Shown here: positions 9,163 through 19,041 of the stretch, in pieces
Layout of the letters: every line of letters starts with the position of its first letter
How positions within the stretch are numbered: the first letter of the stretch is position 1
Origin: Lutibacter flavus
Lineage (GTDB): Bacteria > Bacteroidota > Bacteroidia > Flavobacteriales > Flavobacteriaceae
Assembly: GCF_900188355.1 (NCBI RefSeq)
Contig: NZ_FZNX01000005.1
Location: forward strand, 248,001-312,000
Direction of reading: 5' to 3'
DNA: 64,000 nt
Program-made: the position numbers and the translations under genes
Notes under the pieces: model-generated
Databases searched by the model: none
What the model saw: the letters and a program-made list of their open reading frames with translations, nothing else
What the model was told of the DNA's origin: nothing

Positions 9163-10021
9163 TATTTTAGTCACAGGTTCAAACGGACAACTAGGTAACG
9201 CCATAAAAGAATTGGAAAATGAGTATTCAAGTTATCATTTGATTTTTACAGATAAAAAAGAATTAGACATTTCAAAATTTGATGAAGTTCAAGAATTTGT
9301 TTTAAAAAACAAAATTCAAGTTATTATAAATTGTGCAGCATATACCAATGTGGATAAAGCGGAAGATGAACTTGATTTGGCGAATGAAATAAATTATTTA
9401 GCGGTTGAGAATTTAGGATTTGTTGCAAAAAAGAATGGTATAAAACTAATTCATATTTCCACAGATTATGTTTTTGATGGCAGTTCTGAAATCCCTTATG
9501 TGGAAAATGATAAAACAAATCCTAAAAACAACTATGGATTTACTAAATTAAAAGGAGAAGAAGCTTTAATAGCAATAAACCCAGAGAATTCTATTATAAT
9601 ACGAACCTCATGGTTGTACTCTTTGTACGGACACAATTTTGTAAAAACAATGTTAAAATTGTTTAAAGAAAAGGAAGTGATTTCGGTTGTTTCCGATCAA
9701 ATTGGCTCTCCAACAAATGCAGATGATTTAGCCAAGGTAATTTTACAAATTATTCCGGCAATTAAAAATAAAGGAATTGAAATTTATCATTTTGCAAATG
9801 AAGGAAAATGTAGTTGGTTTGAATTTGCTCAGGAAATATTAAAAAATTCTGATGCTAATTGTAAAATAGCACCAATTTCATCAAAGGAATTTAAATCAAA
9901 AGCATTAAGACCAAAATACAGTTTATTAAATACTGAAAAAATAAAAAAGACGTTTAAAATTGAGATTCTAAATTGGAAAGAATCTTTGAAACGATGTTTA
10001 ATTAAAACAGAAGAAATATGA
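9155..10021 (+). CDS. rfbD: dTDP-4-dehydrorhamnose reductase RmlD
   Basis: RmlD reduces dTDP-4-keto-L-rhamnose to dTDP-L-rhamnose. The 288-residue short-chain dehydrogenase has the NAD(P)-binding GSNGQLGNAI motif at the N-terminus, the STDYVFDG segment, and the catalytic YGFTKLKGE (Tyr-x-x-x-Lys). It overlaps rfbC by 8 bases at its start and rfbB by 4 bases (ATGA) at its end. Confidence 0.96.
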   Translation: MINILVTGSNGQLGNAIKELENEYSSYHLIFTDKKELDISKFDEVQEFVLKNKIQVIINCAAYTNVDKAEDELDLANEINYLAVENLGFVAKKNGIKLIHISTDYVFDGSSEIPYVENDKTNPKNNYGFTKLKGEEALIAINPENSIIIRTSWLYSLYGHNFVKTMLKLFKEKEVISVVSDQIGSPTNADDLAKVILQIIPAIKNKGIEIYHFANEGKCSWFEFAQEILKNSDANCKIAPISSKEFKSKALRPKYSLLNTEKIKKTFKIEILNWKESLKRCLIKTEEI

Positions 10022-11028
10022 ATTCTATATTAGTAACCGGCGGAGCTGGATTTATTGGCTCTAACTTAGTTGAATATCTAGTTGATAAATATCCAGATTA
10101 TAAAATTGTTGTTGTGGATTCTCTAACGTATGCAGGGGATGTTGAAAATTTGGATTCAGTGAAAAATTCTAAAAATTTCACTTTTGTAAATGGTGATATT
10201 TGCGATAGAGATTTAATGGAGCGAGTTTTTCAACATTATATTGTTCATGGGGTTATTCATTTAGCAGCAGAATCGCACGTTGATAATTCAATAAGTGGAC
10301 CAGGTATTTTTATAGAAACCAATGTAAAAGGTACGTTTACTTTAATAGATGTTGCTTATAAATATTGGATGGAAAAACCTTTTGTTTTTAAATCTGGTTT
10401 TGAAAATTCTCGATTTTTACATGTGTCTACAGATGAGGTCTATGGAACTTTAGGAGAAACAGGATTGTTTACAGAAACGACACCGTATGCACCTAATTCG
10501 CCATACAGCGCTTCTAAAGCAAGTAGCGATTTAATTGTTCGTAGTTATTTTCATACCTATGGAATGAACACGGTAATTACAAATTGTTCTAATAATTACG
10601 GTCCAAATCAACATGATGAAAAGCTAATTCCAACAGTAATTAGAAAAGCATTGGCAGGTGAGGCAATTCCAATTTATGGAGATGGAAAAAATATTAGAGA
10701 TTGGTTGTACGTAACGGATCATTGTTTGGGAATTGATTTAGCATTTCATAATGGTAAAGGTGGAGAAGTGTATAATATTGGTGGTAAAAATGAACGGGAT
10801 AATAATTACATTGCCAATAAAATATGTGAATTGTTAGATACACTAGTTCCAAAAGAAGAGAGCTACAAAGATCAAATCACCTATGTTGAAGATAGAGCAG
10901 GACATGATTATAGGTATGCAATAGATGCCAGTAAAATTGAAAATGAATTGGGATGGCAAGCAGCAGAAAATTTTGAGACTGGAATCTTAAAAACAGTTGA
11001 GTGGTATATTAAAAAGTATAAAGGTTAA
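10018..11028 (+). CDS. rfbB: dTDP-glucose 4,6-dehydratase RmlB
   Basis: RmlB converts dTDP-glucose to dTDP-4-keto-6-deoxyglucose. The 336-residue extended short-chain dehydrogenase shows the [12 protein letters not shown]-binding motif, HLAAESHVDNSI, the STDEVYGTLG catalytic Asp-Glu region and YSASKASSDL with the Tyr-x-x-x-Lys pair. GDGKNIRDWLYVTDH is also typical. The start overlaps the rfbD stop by 4 bases. With rfbA, rfbC and rfbD it completes the dTDP-L-rhamnose pathway in the order A-C-D-B. Confidence 0.97.
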   Translation: MNSILVTGGAGFIGSNLVEYLVDKYPDYKIVVVDSLTYAGDVENLDSVKNSKNFTFVNGDICDRDLMERVFQHYIVHGVIHLAAESHVDNSISGPGIFIETNVKGTFTLIDVAYKYWMEKPFVFKSGFENSRFLHVSTDEVYGTLGETGLFTETTPYAPNSPYSASKASSDLIVRSYFHTYGMNTVITNCSNNYGPNQHDEKLIPTVIRKALAGEAIPIYGDGKNIRDWLYVTDHCLGIDLAFHNGKGGEVYNIGGKNERDNNYIANKICELLDTLVPKEESYKDQITYVEDRAGHDYRYAIDASKIENELGWQAAENFETGILKTVEWYIKKYKG

Positions 11029-11072
11029 ATAATAACTTAATTAGTTAACTTTTGTGATTAAAGAATTGAATA

Positions 11073-12059
11073 ATGAAGGGTGAGTTTATAAAAAACAGTA
11101 AAATTTTAGTAACAGGTGGTGCAGGTTTTATTGGTTCTAATTTATGTGAATCATTGTTGGAATTGGATAACACTGTAGTTTGTTTGGATAATTTTGCAAC
11201 AGGTAAAAGAGAGAATATTCAACATTTATTAAAGCATCCAAAATTTCAACTATTGGAAGGCGATATTAGAATACTTAATAATTGTAAAAATGCCTGTGAT
11301 GGTGTAGAATTTGTGTTGCATCAGGCAGCATTAGGTTCTGTTCCTCGCTCCATTGAAGATCCAATTACAACGAACGATGTAAATAATTCTGGGTTTTTAA
11401 ATATGCTGGTAGCGGCTAGAGATGCTAAGGTTAAAAGGTTTATATATGCTGCAAGCTCATCAACTTATGGAGATTCAGAGGGACTTCCAAAAGTAGAAGA
11501 TGTAATTGGAAAGCCATTATCTCCATATGCAATTACTAAATATGTAAATGAATTGTATGCAGATATTTTTCAAAGAACATATGGATTAGATACTATTGGT
11601 TTAAGATATTTCAATGTATTTGGAAGAAAACAGGATCCAAATGGAGCTTATGCTGCGGTTATTCCCAAATTTGTAATGCAGTTTATGAAATATGAATCTC
11701 CCGTTATAAATGGTGATGGTGAATTTTCAAGAGATTTTACGTATATAGATAATGTAATTCAAATGAATTTATTGGCTATAAGTACCACAAATAAAAATGC
11801 TGTAAATCAGGTTTACAATGTTGCTTTTGGCGAAAGAACAACTTTAAATGAATTGGTGTCAACGTTACGACTTAAATTATCTAATTTTGATGAAAGAATA
11901 GCCAATGTGAAAATTAAATATGGACCAACCAGAGTTGGAGATATTCCCCACTCATTAGCTTCAATAGAAAAAGCAAAAAAATTATTAGGTTACAATCCGG
12001 AATTTTCAATTGAACAGGGTCTTGAGGCTGCTGTAAATTGGTATTGGGATAATTTATAA
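11073..12059 (+). CDS. UDP-N-acetylhexosamine C4-epimerase, WbpP/TviC-like
   Basis: The 328-residue extended short-chain dehydrogenase/epimerase has the [18 protein letters not shown] site, [15 protein letters not shown], the SSSTYGD segment and [12 protein letters not shown] with the catalytic Tyr-x-x-x-Lys. [11 protein letters not shown] and [21 protein letters not shown] are characteristic of the WbpP/TviC group, which interconverts UDP-GlcNAc and UDP-GalNAc or the corresponding uronates. The TviB-like dehydrogenase follows 7 bases later, the classic pairing for UDP-GalNAcA synthesis. Substrate is inferred from this pairing. Confidence 0.85.
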   Translation: MKGEFIKNSKILVTGGAGFIGSNLCESLLELDNTVVCLDNFATGKRENIQHLLKHPKFQLLEGDIRILNNCKNACDGVEFVLHQAALGSVPRSIEDPITTNDVNNSGFLNMLVAARDAKVKRFIYAASSSTYGDSEGLPKVEDVIGKPLSPYAITKYVNELYADIFQRTYGLDTIGLRYFNVFGRKQDPNGAYAAVIPKFVMQFMKYESPVINGDGEFSRDFTYIDNVIQMNLLAISTTNKNAVNQVYNVAFGERTTLNELVSTLRLKLSNFDERIANVKIKYGPTRVGDIPHSLASIEKAKKLLGYNPEFSIEQGLEAAVNWYWDNL

Positions 12060-12066
12060 TTATTTA

Positions 12067-13353
12067 TTGATGAAAGATAAAATTAAAATAGCAATAGTTG
12101 GATTGGGGTATGTAGGTTTACCTTTAGCCAGACTATTTGCTACTAAATATAATGTTATAGGTTTTGATATTAATCAACAGCGAGTTGAAGAACTTAAAAA
12201 AGGAATTGATAGTACCTTAGAAGTTGAAAATGAGGTATTAGAAAATGTCTTGATAGATGCACCAAATGCTGAAAAGGGATTATTTTGTACTACCTTATTA
12301 GAAGAAATAAGAAATTGTAATTACTATATTATTACAGTTCCAACCCCGGTTGATAAAAATAACAAACCAGATTTAACTCCACTTGTTAAATCCAGTGAAT
12401 CTGTTGGAAGTGTTTTAAAGAAAAATGACATTGTTATATACGAATCCACAGTATATCCTGGCGCAACGGAAGAAGTTTGTATTCCAATTTTGGAAAAGGC
12501 TTCGAGATTAAAATATAATAAAGATTTTTTTGCAGGGTATTCACCAGAACGAATTAACCCAGGAGATAAAGAACATACAGTAGAGAAAATATTAAAAGTA
12601 ACCTCAGGTTCAACACTTGAAATTGGCGAAAAAGTAAATGATTTATATGCTTCAGTAATTACTGCAGGTACGCATTTAGCTCCATCTATTAAAGTTGCAG
12701 AAGCAGCAAAAGTTATCGAAAATTCACAACGTGATATTAACATTGCTTTTGTAAACGAATTGGCAAAAATATTCAATTTATTAAATATTGATACACAAGC
12801 GGTATTGGAAGCAGCAGGTACAAAATGGAACTTTTTACCATTTAAGCCAGGGTTGGTTGGTGGACATTGTATAGGTGTTGATCCCTATTATTTAGCCCAA
12901 AAAGCGCAGGAAGTAGGTTATCACCCAGAAATTATTCTAGCCGGAAGAAGAATGAATGATAGTATGGGAAATTATGTAGCTTCTGAAGTTGTAAAGTTAT
13001 TGGTTCAGCAAGATATAAAAGTTAAAAACGCACGGGTTTTAGTGTTGGGAATTACTTTTAAAGAAAATTGTCCGGATGTAAGAAATACCAAGGTGGTGGA
13101 TGTTATTGAAAATTTAAAAGAATTTGGAACTGAAGTTACCATTTTCGATCCCTGGGCAAATACTTCAGAAGTAAAAAGGGAATATAATTTAGAAACTTTA
13201 AGAAATATGCCTCAAAATAAATATGATGCTATTGTGTTAGCAGTTTCACATAAAGAATTTTTGGAAATAGATTTTATAAAACATTTGAACCCAAAAGGAG
13301 TGATTTATGATGTAAAAGGATTTTTAAATTGTAAAGTGCAAGGGAAATTGTAA
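12067..13353 (+). CDS. tviB: UDP-N-acetyl-hexosamine 6-dehydrogenase, TviB/WbpO type
   Basis: The 428-residue nucleotide-sugar dehydrogenase oxidises C6 of a UDP-HexNAc to the uronic acid in two steps. It has VGLGYVGLPLARLFA at the N-terminus, TVPTPVDKNNKPDL, YESTVYPGATEEVC, SPERINPGDKEH and the active-site motif GLVGGHCIGVDPYYL with Cys268. GGHC and SPERINPGD separate it from the UDP-glucose dehydrogenase further downstream. It most likely works with the preceding epimerase. An iterated repeat block begins immediately after its stop codon. Confidence 0.9.
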   Translation: MMKDKIKIAIVGLGYVGLPLARLFATKYNVIGFDINQQRVEELKKGIDSTLEVENEVLENVLIDAPNAEKGLFCTTLLEEIRNCNYYIITVPTPVDKNNKPDLTPLVKSSESVGSVLKKNDIVIYESTVYPGATEEVCIPILEKASRLKYNKDFFAGYSPERINPGDKEHTVEKILKVTSGSTLEIGEKVNDLYASVITAGTHLAPSIKVAEAAKVIENSQRDINIAFVNELAKIFNLLNIDTQAVLEAAGTKWNFLPFKPGLVGGHCIGVDPYYLAQKAQEVGYHPEIILAGRRMNDSMGNYVASEVVKLLVQQDIKVKNARVLVLGITFKENCPDVRNTKVVDVIENLKEFGTEVTIFDPWANTSEVKREYNLETLRNMPQNKYDAIVLAVSHKEFLEIDFIKHLNPKGVIYDVKGFLNCKVQGKL

Positions 13354-13421
13354 GAACTAAGACTAAGAACTAAGACTAAGATTAAGAACTAAGACAAAAA
13401 CTAAGACAAAAACTAAGACTT
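13354..13421. repeat. Iterated aactaagact-type repeat, block A
   Basis: About six copies of the core aactaagac(t), separated by ag, agatt or aaa-type spacers, begin at the base after the tviB stop codon. Unit length is irregular at about 11-14 bases. The same core recurs after the broken four-helix gene and after ugd, and in inverted form before the next start codons. The units are too short and irregular for a CRISPR, and there is no spacer structure. Confidence 0.85.
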
Positions 13422-13463
13422 TGAATTATTAGAATGCGGTTTTAGTAAAATATAAAAAAAGCT

Positions 13464-13822
13464 ATGAGGAATTTTAGAGAGTATGATGTTTGGATTGATG
13501 CTATGACATTAGTAAATTTAATTTATGACATTGTAGGTGATTTTCCAAAAGATGAGAGATTTGCACTGATTTCGCAAATAACACGTTCTGCGGTTTCAAT
13601 TCCTTCAAATATAGCTGAATGAGCTTCTAGAAATTCTGAAAAGGATTTCGGTAGATTTTTAGAAATAAGTTTAGGATCTGCCTATGAATTAGAAACACAA
13701 TTAAGAATAGCCGAAAATAGAAGATATATTGAAAAAGATAATTCAGAAAAATATTAATAGAAATAATAAGTTTACAAAAAAGAATAAGTGCATTCAGAAA
13801 TAGTTTGGTGAAGAAGAACTAA
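13464..13822 (+). pseudogene. Four-helix-bundle protein (23S rRNA intervening-sequence type), broken
   Basis: From ATG at 13464 the frame reads MRNFREYDVWIDAM..., then RSAVSIPSNIAE, and meets TGA at 13620-13622 where this family has Gly (IPSNIAEGASR); GGA to TGA is the simplest change. The frame continues with ASRNSEKDFGRFLEIS and LGSAYELETQLRIAE. It then loses one base in an A5 run at 13747-13751, after which KILIEIISLQKRISAFRNSL continues in another frame to TAA at 13820-13822. With both lesions repaired the protein would be a full-length family member of about 119 residues. Family function is unclear; relatives occur in 23S rRNA intervening sequences and as Avd in diversity-generating retroelements. 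The terminal AAC-TAA codons belong to the flanking repeat. Confidence 0.85.
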
Positions 13823-13936
13823 GACTAGAAGCTAAAAACTAAGACAAAAAATTAAATAAAAAAAGTCTTCGTTATAGTCATCGTTTTAGTTTAATAGAAA
13901 TAAGAAAGTCTTCGTCAATGTCATCGTTTTAGTATT
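13817..13936. repeat. Iterated repeat, block B (direct, then inverted copies)
   Basis: Direct aactaagact-type units (13817-13845) are followed by two inverted copies, about 13864-13892 and 13908-13935. Each inverted copy reads gtcttcg, then a variable stretch, then gtcatcgttttagt. The block spans from the stop codon of the broken four-helix gene to 16 bases before the ugd start. Together with block A it frames the four-helix pseudogene. Confidence 0.8.
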
Positions 13937-13951
13937 ATATAATAAAGTAAC

Positions 13952-15277
13952 ATGAAAATAGTAGTTATAGGAACCGGATATGTTGGATTAGTATCAGGAA
14001 CTTGTTTTGCCGAAATGGGAAATAAAGTTATTTGTGTTGATAACAATATTGAGAAAATTGAAAATCTTAAGAAAGGTATTTTACCAATTTTTGAGCCCGG
14101 TTTAGAGCCTTTAGTAATAAAAAATGTGGAACGTGGAACTTTGCAGTTTACCACCAATTTAAAGGATGCATTAAATGTTTCTGAAATTGTTTTTATTGCC
14201 GTTGGAACTCCAATGGGCGATGATGGTTCAGCAGACTTGCAATATGTGTTAGATGTGGCTGCAAGTATTGGGAAATCAATGCAAAAAAGGTTGGTAATTG
14301 TTGATAAATCTACAGTGCCAGTAGGAACAGCTGATAAAGTAAAAGCAACAATTCAAAAAGAATTAGATAAAAGAGGTGTTGCAATTGAATTTGATATGGT
14401 TTCAAATCCGGAATTTTTAAAAGAAGGTGCTGCCATTAACGATTTTATGAAACCTGACAGGGTTGTAATTGGAGCTGAAAGTGATTTTGCTCTTGAGAAA
14501 ATGAAGCAGTTATACACCCCATTTTGTATGTCGCGCGAGCGTTTTATTGAAATGGATATTCGTTCTGCTGAGATGACAAAATATGCAGCAAATGCAATGC
14601 TAGCAACTAAAATTTCATTTATGAATGAGATTGCCAATATTTGTGAAAAAGTTGGTGCAGATGCTAATCAGGTGAGAATTGGAATAGGATCAGATTCCAG
14701 AATAGGGTACGGATTTATTTATCCAGGCTGTGGTTATGGGGGTTCTTGTTTTCCTAAAGATGTAAAAGCGCTAAAGAAAATAGCAGAAGATTACAATTAC
14801 AATGCAAAATTAATAACCTCCGTTGAGGAAGTAAACGATGCGCAAAAATTAGTAATTGCACATAAAATAGTAGCGAAATTCGGCGAAGATTTAACAGGTA
14901 AAACATTTGGTATTTGGGGGCTGGCTTTTAAACCGGGAACAGATGATATGCGAGAAGCCCCAGCAATTTATATAATTAATGAATTGGTAAAAAGAGGCGC
15001 TAAAATTCAGGCATACGATCCAAAAGCAATGGAAGAAGCAAAAGTTTGTTATTTAAAGGATGTTGAAAACATTACCTATGTTAATTCTAAATACGAGGCA
15101 CTAAACAATGCAGATGCGATGTTATTATTAACAGAATGGAAAGAATTTAGATCACCGGACTTTGAAGAAATAAAAGAGAAGTTAAAAGCGCCAGTTATTT
15201 TTGATGGTAGAAATCAGTATAATATTTTTAACTTGGAGGAAAAAGGATTTGAGTATTATCAGATTGGTAAAAACTAA
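13952..15277 (+). CDS. ugd: UDP-glucose 6-dehydrogenase
   Basis: Ugd oxidises UDP-glucose to UDP-glucuronate with two NAD. The 441-residue product has GTGYVGLVSGTCFAEMGN at the N-terminus, VGTPMGDDGSADL, DKSTVPVGTADKV, SNPEFLKEGAAIND and the active-site GYGGSCFPKDVKAL with Cys266. GLAFKPGTDDMREAPA lies in the C-terminal domain. The gene sits between two iterated repeat blocks: an inverted block ends 16 bases before its ATG, and its last codon and stop (AAC TAA) coincide with the first unit of block C. UDP-glucuronate could feed the uronate-containing glycan. Confidence 0.96.
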   Translation: MKIVVIGTGYVGLVSGTCFAEMGNKVICVDNNIEKIENLKKGILPIFEPGLEPLVIKNVERGTLQFTTNLKDALNVSEIVFIAVGTPMGDDGSADLQYVLDVAASIGKSMQKRLVIVDKSTVPVGTADKVKATIQKELDKRGVAIEFDMVSNPEFLKEGAAINDFMKPDRVVIGAESDFALEKMKQLYTPFCMSRERFIEMDIRSAEMTKYAANAMLATKISFMNEIANICEKVGADANQVRIGIGSDSRIGYGFIYPGCGYGGSCFPKDVKALKKIAEDYNYNAKLITSVEEVNDAQKLVIAHKIVAKFGEDLTGKTFGIWGLAFKPGTDDMREAPAIYIINELVKRGAKIQAYDPKAMEEAKVCYLKDVENITYVNSKYEALNNADAMLLLTEWKEFRSPDFEEIKEKLKAPVIFDGRNQYNIFNLEEKGFEYYQIGKN

Positions 15278-15489
15278 AACTAAGACTAAAAACTAAGACT
15301 AAGACTAAGACTAAGAACTAAGACTAAGAACTAAGACTAAGAACTAAAACTAAAACTAAAACAATGAACTAAGGACTTGGATTAAAACTGAAAATAATTA
15401 CTTGGAGGGCTAATTAATAAAGTATTCCTATATGAAATAGTTTTAGTAAAAAAGAGAAAGTCTTAGTTATCGTCTTCGTTTTAGTTTAA
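15272..15489. repeat. Iterated repeat, block C, without a gene
   Basis: Direct units of the aactaagact type run from the ugd stop region to about 15363, followed by a short unique stretch containing ttttagtaaaa, and then one inverted copy at 15459-15487 (agtcttagttatcgtcttcg, then ttttagttt). The same ttttagtaaaa string precedes the four-helix gene at 13440. Block C therefore looks like the block A-B arrangement with the gene missing. It ends 14 bases before the next start codon. Confidence 0.8.
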
Positions 15490-16470
<981 letters not shown>

Positions 16471-16476
16471 ATTTAA

Positions 16477-17280
16477 ATGTTAGAGAATAATTTAGAAATT
16501 GCAATTAGAGCTTCAATTGAAGCTGGTAAAAAAATAATGGATGTTTACAATTCAGAGTTTGATTATGAAATAAAAGAAGATAATTCACCACTAACGGAAG
16601 CAGATAAAAAAGCAAATGATATTATTAATTCATATTTAATACCAACAGAAATTCCTATTATTAGTGAAGAAAATAAACAATTAGAATATTCAGAAAGAAA
16701 AAACTGGAAGTTGTGTTGGATTGTAGATCCTTTAGATGGGACTAAAGAATTTATCAAAAGAAATGGCGAATTCACAGTAAATATTGCATTGGTAAATAAT
16801 GGTAAACCTGTTTTAGGAGTAATATATGTACCTGTAACAAAAGAATTATATGTTGGAAATGTCCCAGATAAAACTACGTTTAAAGTTTTAGTAGAAGATA
16901 GTTCCTGGAGTTTAAATGAAATAATTACTAAAAGCACTCCGCTAAAAAAGCATGATACTTCTAAAAAAATAATAAGATTGGTTGGCAGTCGTTCACATAT
17001 GAGTGATGAAACCCTTGCTTTTATGGAAAAGCTTAAATCTGATAATAAAAAAGAATTGAAAATTATATCAAAAGGAAGTTCTTTAAAGTTTTGTATCATA
17101 GCCGAAGATTTGGCGGATGTATACCCAAGATTTGCACCCACAATGGAGTGGGATACCGCAGCAGGGCAAGCAATTTGTAATGCGATTGGAATTAAAGTAA
17201 TGGCACTTGATACAAAAAAAGAATTGAGTTATAATAAAGAAAATTTGTTAAACCCTTGGTTTGTTTGTAATTATGATTGA
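16477..17280 (+). CDS. cysQ: 3'(2'),5'-bisphosphate nucleotidase CysQ
   Basis: CysQ removes the 3'-phosphate of PAP, the product left after sulfotransferase or PAPS reductase reactions. The 267-residue inositol-monophosphatase-fold protein has EDNSPLTEADKKAND, the metal-binding DPLDGTKEFIKRNGEFTVNI and the C-terminal WDTAAGQAIC. Its stop codon overlaps the start of the broken DUF2061 gene, and cysC, cysD and cysN follow. The context favours service to sulfate activation in this locus. Confidence 0.93.
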   Translation: MLENNLEIAIRASIEAGKKIMDVYNSEFDYEIKEDNSPLTEADKKANDIINSYLIPTEIPIISEENKQLEYSERKNWKLCWIVDPLDGTKEFIKRNGEFTVNIALVNNGKPVLGVIYVPVTKELYVGNVPDKTTFKVLVEDSSWSLNEIITKSTPLKKHDTSKKIIRLVGSRSHMSDETLAFMEKLKSDNKKELKIISKGSSLKFCIIAEDLADVYPRFAPTMEWDTAAGQAICNAIGIKVMALDTKKELSYNKENLLNPWFVCNYD

Positions 17281-17475
17281 AAATTCTAAAAAGAAACATA
17301 TTTTAAAACCATTTCATGGAGGTTGTTGGCTACTTTTACCACTATTATTTTAGCATGGATAATATCTGGTAATCCTATGATTGGCCTTGCAGTTGGTGGT
17401 TGGGAATATTTTCTGAAAATGATATTGTATTATTTACATGAAAGAGCATGGTATAAAATTGTATTTAAAAAATGA
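17273..17475 (+). pseudogene. DUF2061 membrane protein with an apparent one-base frameshift
   Basis: From ATG at 17273 the frame reads MIENSKKKHILK and then runs quickly to a stop. One base further, the DUF2061 sequence continues in another frame: TISWRLLATFTTIILAWIIS, then KMILYYLHERAWYKI, to TGA at 17473-17475. Adding one A to the A4 run at 17305-17308 restores a 67-residue protein with the family's WR and HERAW motifs. The stop overlaps the cysC start by 4 bases (ATGA). DUF2061 proteins are small membrane proteins commonly found beside cysC and cysQ, so this is the expected neighbour. The break may be real decay or a sequencing error. Confidence 0.85.
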
Positions 17476-18074
17476 GTGACACAAATATAAAAAAACATCA
17501 TTTTAAAGTAACCAGAAAAGAGAGGCAACAGTTAAATGGGCATAATTCTTTTTTAATTTGGGTTACTGGTTTGTCTGGTTCAGGAAAATCTACCATAGCA
17601 AATGGACTGGAAGAACATTTACATCAGCAAGGAATTAGAACCTATGTGTTAGATGGGGATAATATTAGGCATGGCATCAATCAAAATTTAACATTTAGTC
17701 CAGAAGATCGTTCAGAGAATATTAGAAGAATTGGAGAAATATCCAAGCTTTTTATTGATGCTGGTTGTGTAGTTATTGGAGCTTTTATTTCACCTTATCA
17801 AAAAGATAGACAAGAAGTGAAAAGAATGGTTGGTTCTTCAAACTTTGTGGAAGTTTTTGTAAATACATCTCTTGAAGAGTGTGAAAGACGTGATGTAAAA
17901 GGATTGTATAAAAAAGCAAGAAGTGGTGAAATTCCAAATTTTACAGGAATCAACGCTCCTTATGAAGTGCCCGAAAATGCAGATATTGAAATAAAAACAG
18001 AAAGTGAAGGTATAGAGGATGCTATAGCTAAAATAGCGAATCATATAAAAAAGAAATTAACAATAAATGAGTAA
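17472..18074 (+). CDS. cysC: Adenylylsulfate (APS) kinase CysC
   Basis: CysC phosphorylates APS at the 3' position to give PAPS. The 200-residue protein has the P-loop GLSGSGKST at residues 33-41, [34 protein letters not shown] and the [20 protein letters not shown] lid region. [18 protein letters not shown] near the C-terminus is typical. It overlaps the DUF2061 stop by 4 bases and cysD by 8 bases, so the set is probably one transcription unit. Confidence 0.96.
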   Translation: MSDTNIKKHHFKVTRKERQQLNGHNSFLIWVTGLSGSGKSTIANGLEEHLHQQGIRTYVLDGDNIRHGINQNLTFSPEDRSENIRRIGEISKLFIDAGCVVIGAFISPYQKDRQEVKRMVGSSNFVEVFVNTSLEECERRDVKGLYKKARSGEIPNFTGINAPYEVPENADIEIKTESEGIEDAIAKIANHIKKKLTINE

Positions 18075-18972
18075 GTATTATTTAAGTTATTTAGAAGAAT
18101 TAGAAAGCGAAGCCATTTTTGTATTACGAGAGGTTTGGGCGCAGTTTCAAAACCCTGTAATATTATTTTCGGGAGGAAAAGATTCAATTGTAGTAGCTCA
18201 TTTAGCAAAAAAAGCATTCTATCCGGCTAAAATTCCATTTTCGTTAATGCATGTAGATACTGGGCATAATTTTTCTGAAACAATTAAGTTTAGAGATGAT
18301 TTAGTGAATGAATATGGGGCAAATTTAATTGTTGGTTCGGTACAACAGGCTATTGATGATGGGAGAGTTTCAGAAGAACGAGGTAAAAATGCAACTAGAA
18401 ATGAATTGCAAATAACAACGCTGCTAGATGCAATTGAACACAACAAAGTAGATTGCGCCATTGGAGGTGGAAGGCGTGATGAGGAAAAATCAAGAGCAAA
18501 AGAACGTTTTTTTTCACATAGAGATGAGTTTGGACAATGGGACCCAAAAAATCAGCGTCCGGAATTATGGAATATTTTTAATGGAAATCATTTTCAAGGT
18601 GAACATTTTAGAGTTTTTCCTATAAGTAATTGGACAGAAATGGATGTTTGGAATTATATAGCAAAAGAAAATATTAAAATTCCATCATTATATTTTGCAC
18701 ATGAAAGAGAAGTAGTTTGGAAAAACGATTCTTGGATTCCGAATTCAGAATACCTCATTTTAGATGAACATGATAAAATTGAACTAAAAAAAGTTCGATT
18801 TAGAACTTTGGGAGATATTACAATTACAGGTGGTATAGAATCTGATGCGGATACAGTTGAGAAAATAGCACTGGAAGTTGCAGCAATGAGAAAAACAGAA
18901 AGGGGAAACAGAACAGATGATAAAAGATCTGAAAGCTCTATGGAAGACAGAAAAAGACAAGGGTATTTTTAA
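18067..18972 (+). CDS. cysD: Sulfate adenylyltransferase small subunit CysD
   Basis: CysD makes APS from ATP and sulfate, driven by GTP hydrolysis in CysN. The 301-residue PP-loop protein has [18 protein letters not shown] at about residues 34-51, [34 protein letters not shown] and the C-terminal [20 protein letters not shown]. Its start overlaps cysC by 8 bases. A 69-base gap with a palindromic repeat separates it from cysN. Confidence 0.96.
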   Translation: MSKYYLSYLEELESEAIFVLREVWAQFQNPVILFSGGKDSIVVAHLAKKAFYPAKIPFSLMHVDTGHNFSETIKFRDDLVNEYGANLIVGSVQQAIDDGRVSEERGKNATRNELQITTLLDAIEHNKVDCAIGGGRRDEEKSRAKERFFSHRDEFGQWDPKNQRPELWNIFNGNHFQGEHFRVFPISNWTEMDVWNYIAKENIKIPSLYFAHEREVVWKNDSWIPNSEYLILDEHDKIELKKVRFRTLGDITITGGIESDADTVEKIALEVAAMRKTERGNRTDDKRSESSMEDRKRQGYF

Positions 18973-18994
18973 TATAGCACACACCTTTTGAATG

Positions 18995-19019
18995 TCACAC
19001 TGAGCCTGTCGAAGTGTGA
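18995..19019. repeat. Palindromic intergenic repeat between cysD and cysN
   Basis: The sequence tcacact...agtgtga forms a 7-bp stem around the core gagcctgtcga. It is one copy of a repeat widespread in Bacteroidota, readable as HTELVEV when it falls in a coding frame. Related copies lie after cysN and inside the glycosyltransferase at 42373-43587. Confidence 0.85.
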
Positions 19020-19041
19020 AATTAAATTTTAAAGACTAAAA

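Noticed and set aside
12324-12776. 150-residue minus-strand ORF inside tviB
   Set aside because: It is antisense to a clear, conserved gene and has a composition typical of a shadow frame.
13354-15363. Tandem arrays that might be a CRISPR
   Set aside because: Units are about 9-14 bases, irregular, with no unique spacers of constant length, and no cas gene is in the window.
16563-17141. 192-residue minus-strand ORF inside cysQ
   Set aside because: It is antisense to a conserved enzyme with all its motifs; no family resemblance of its own.
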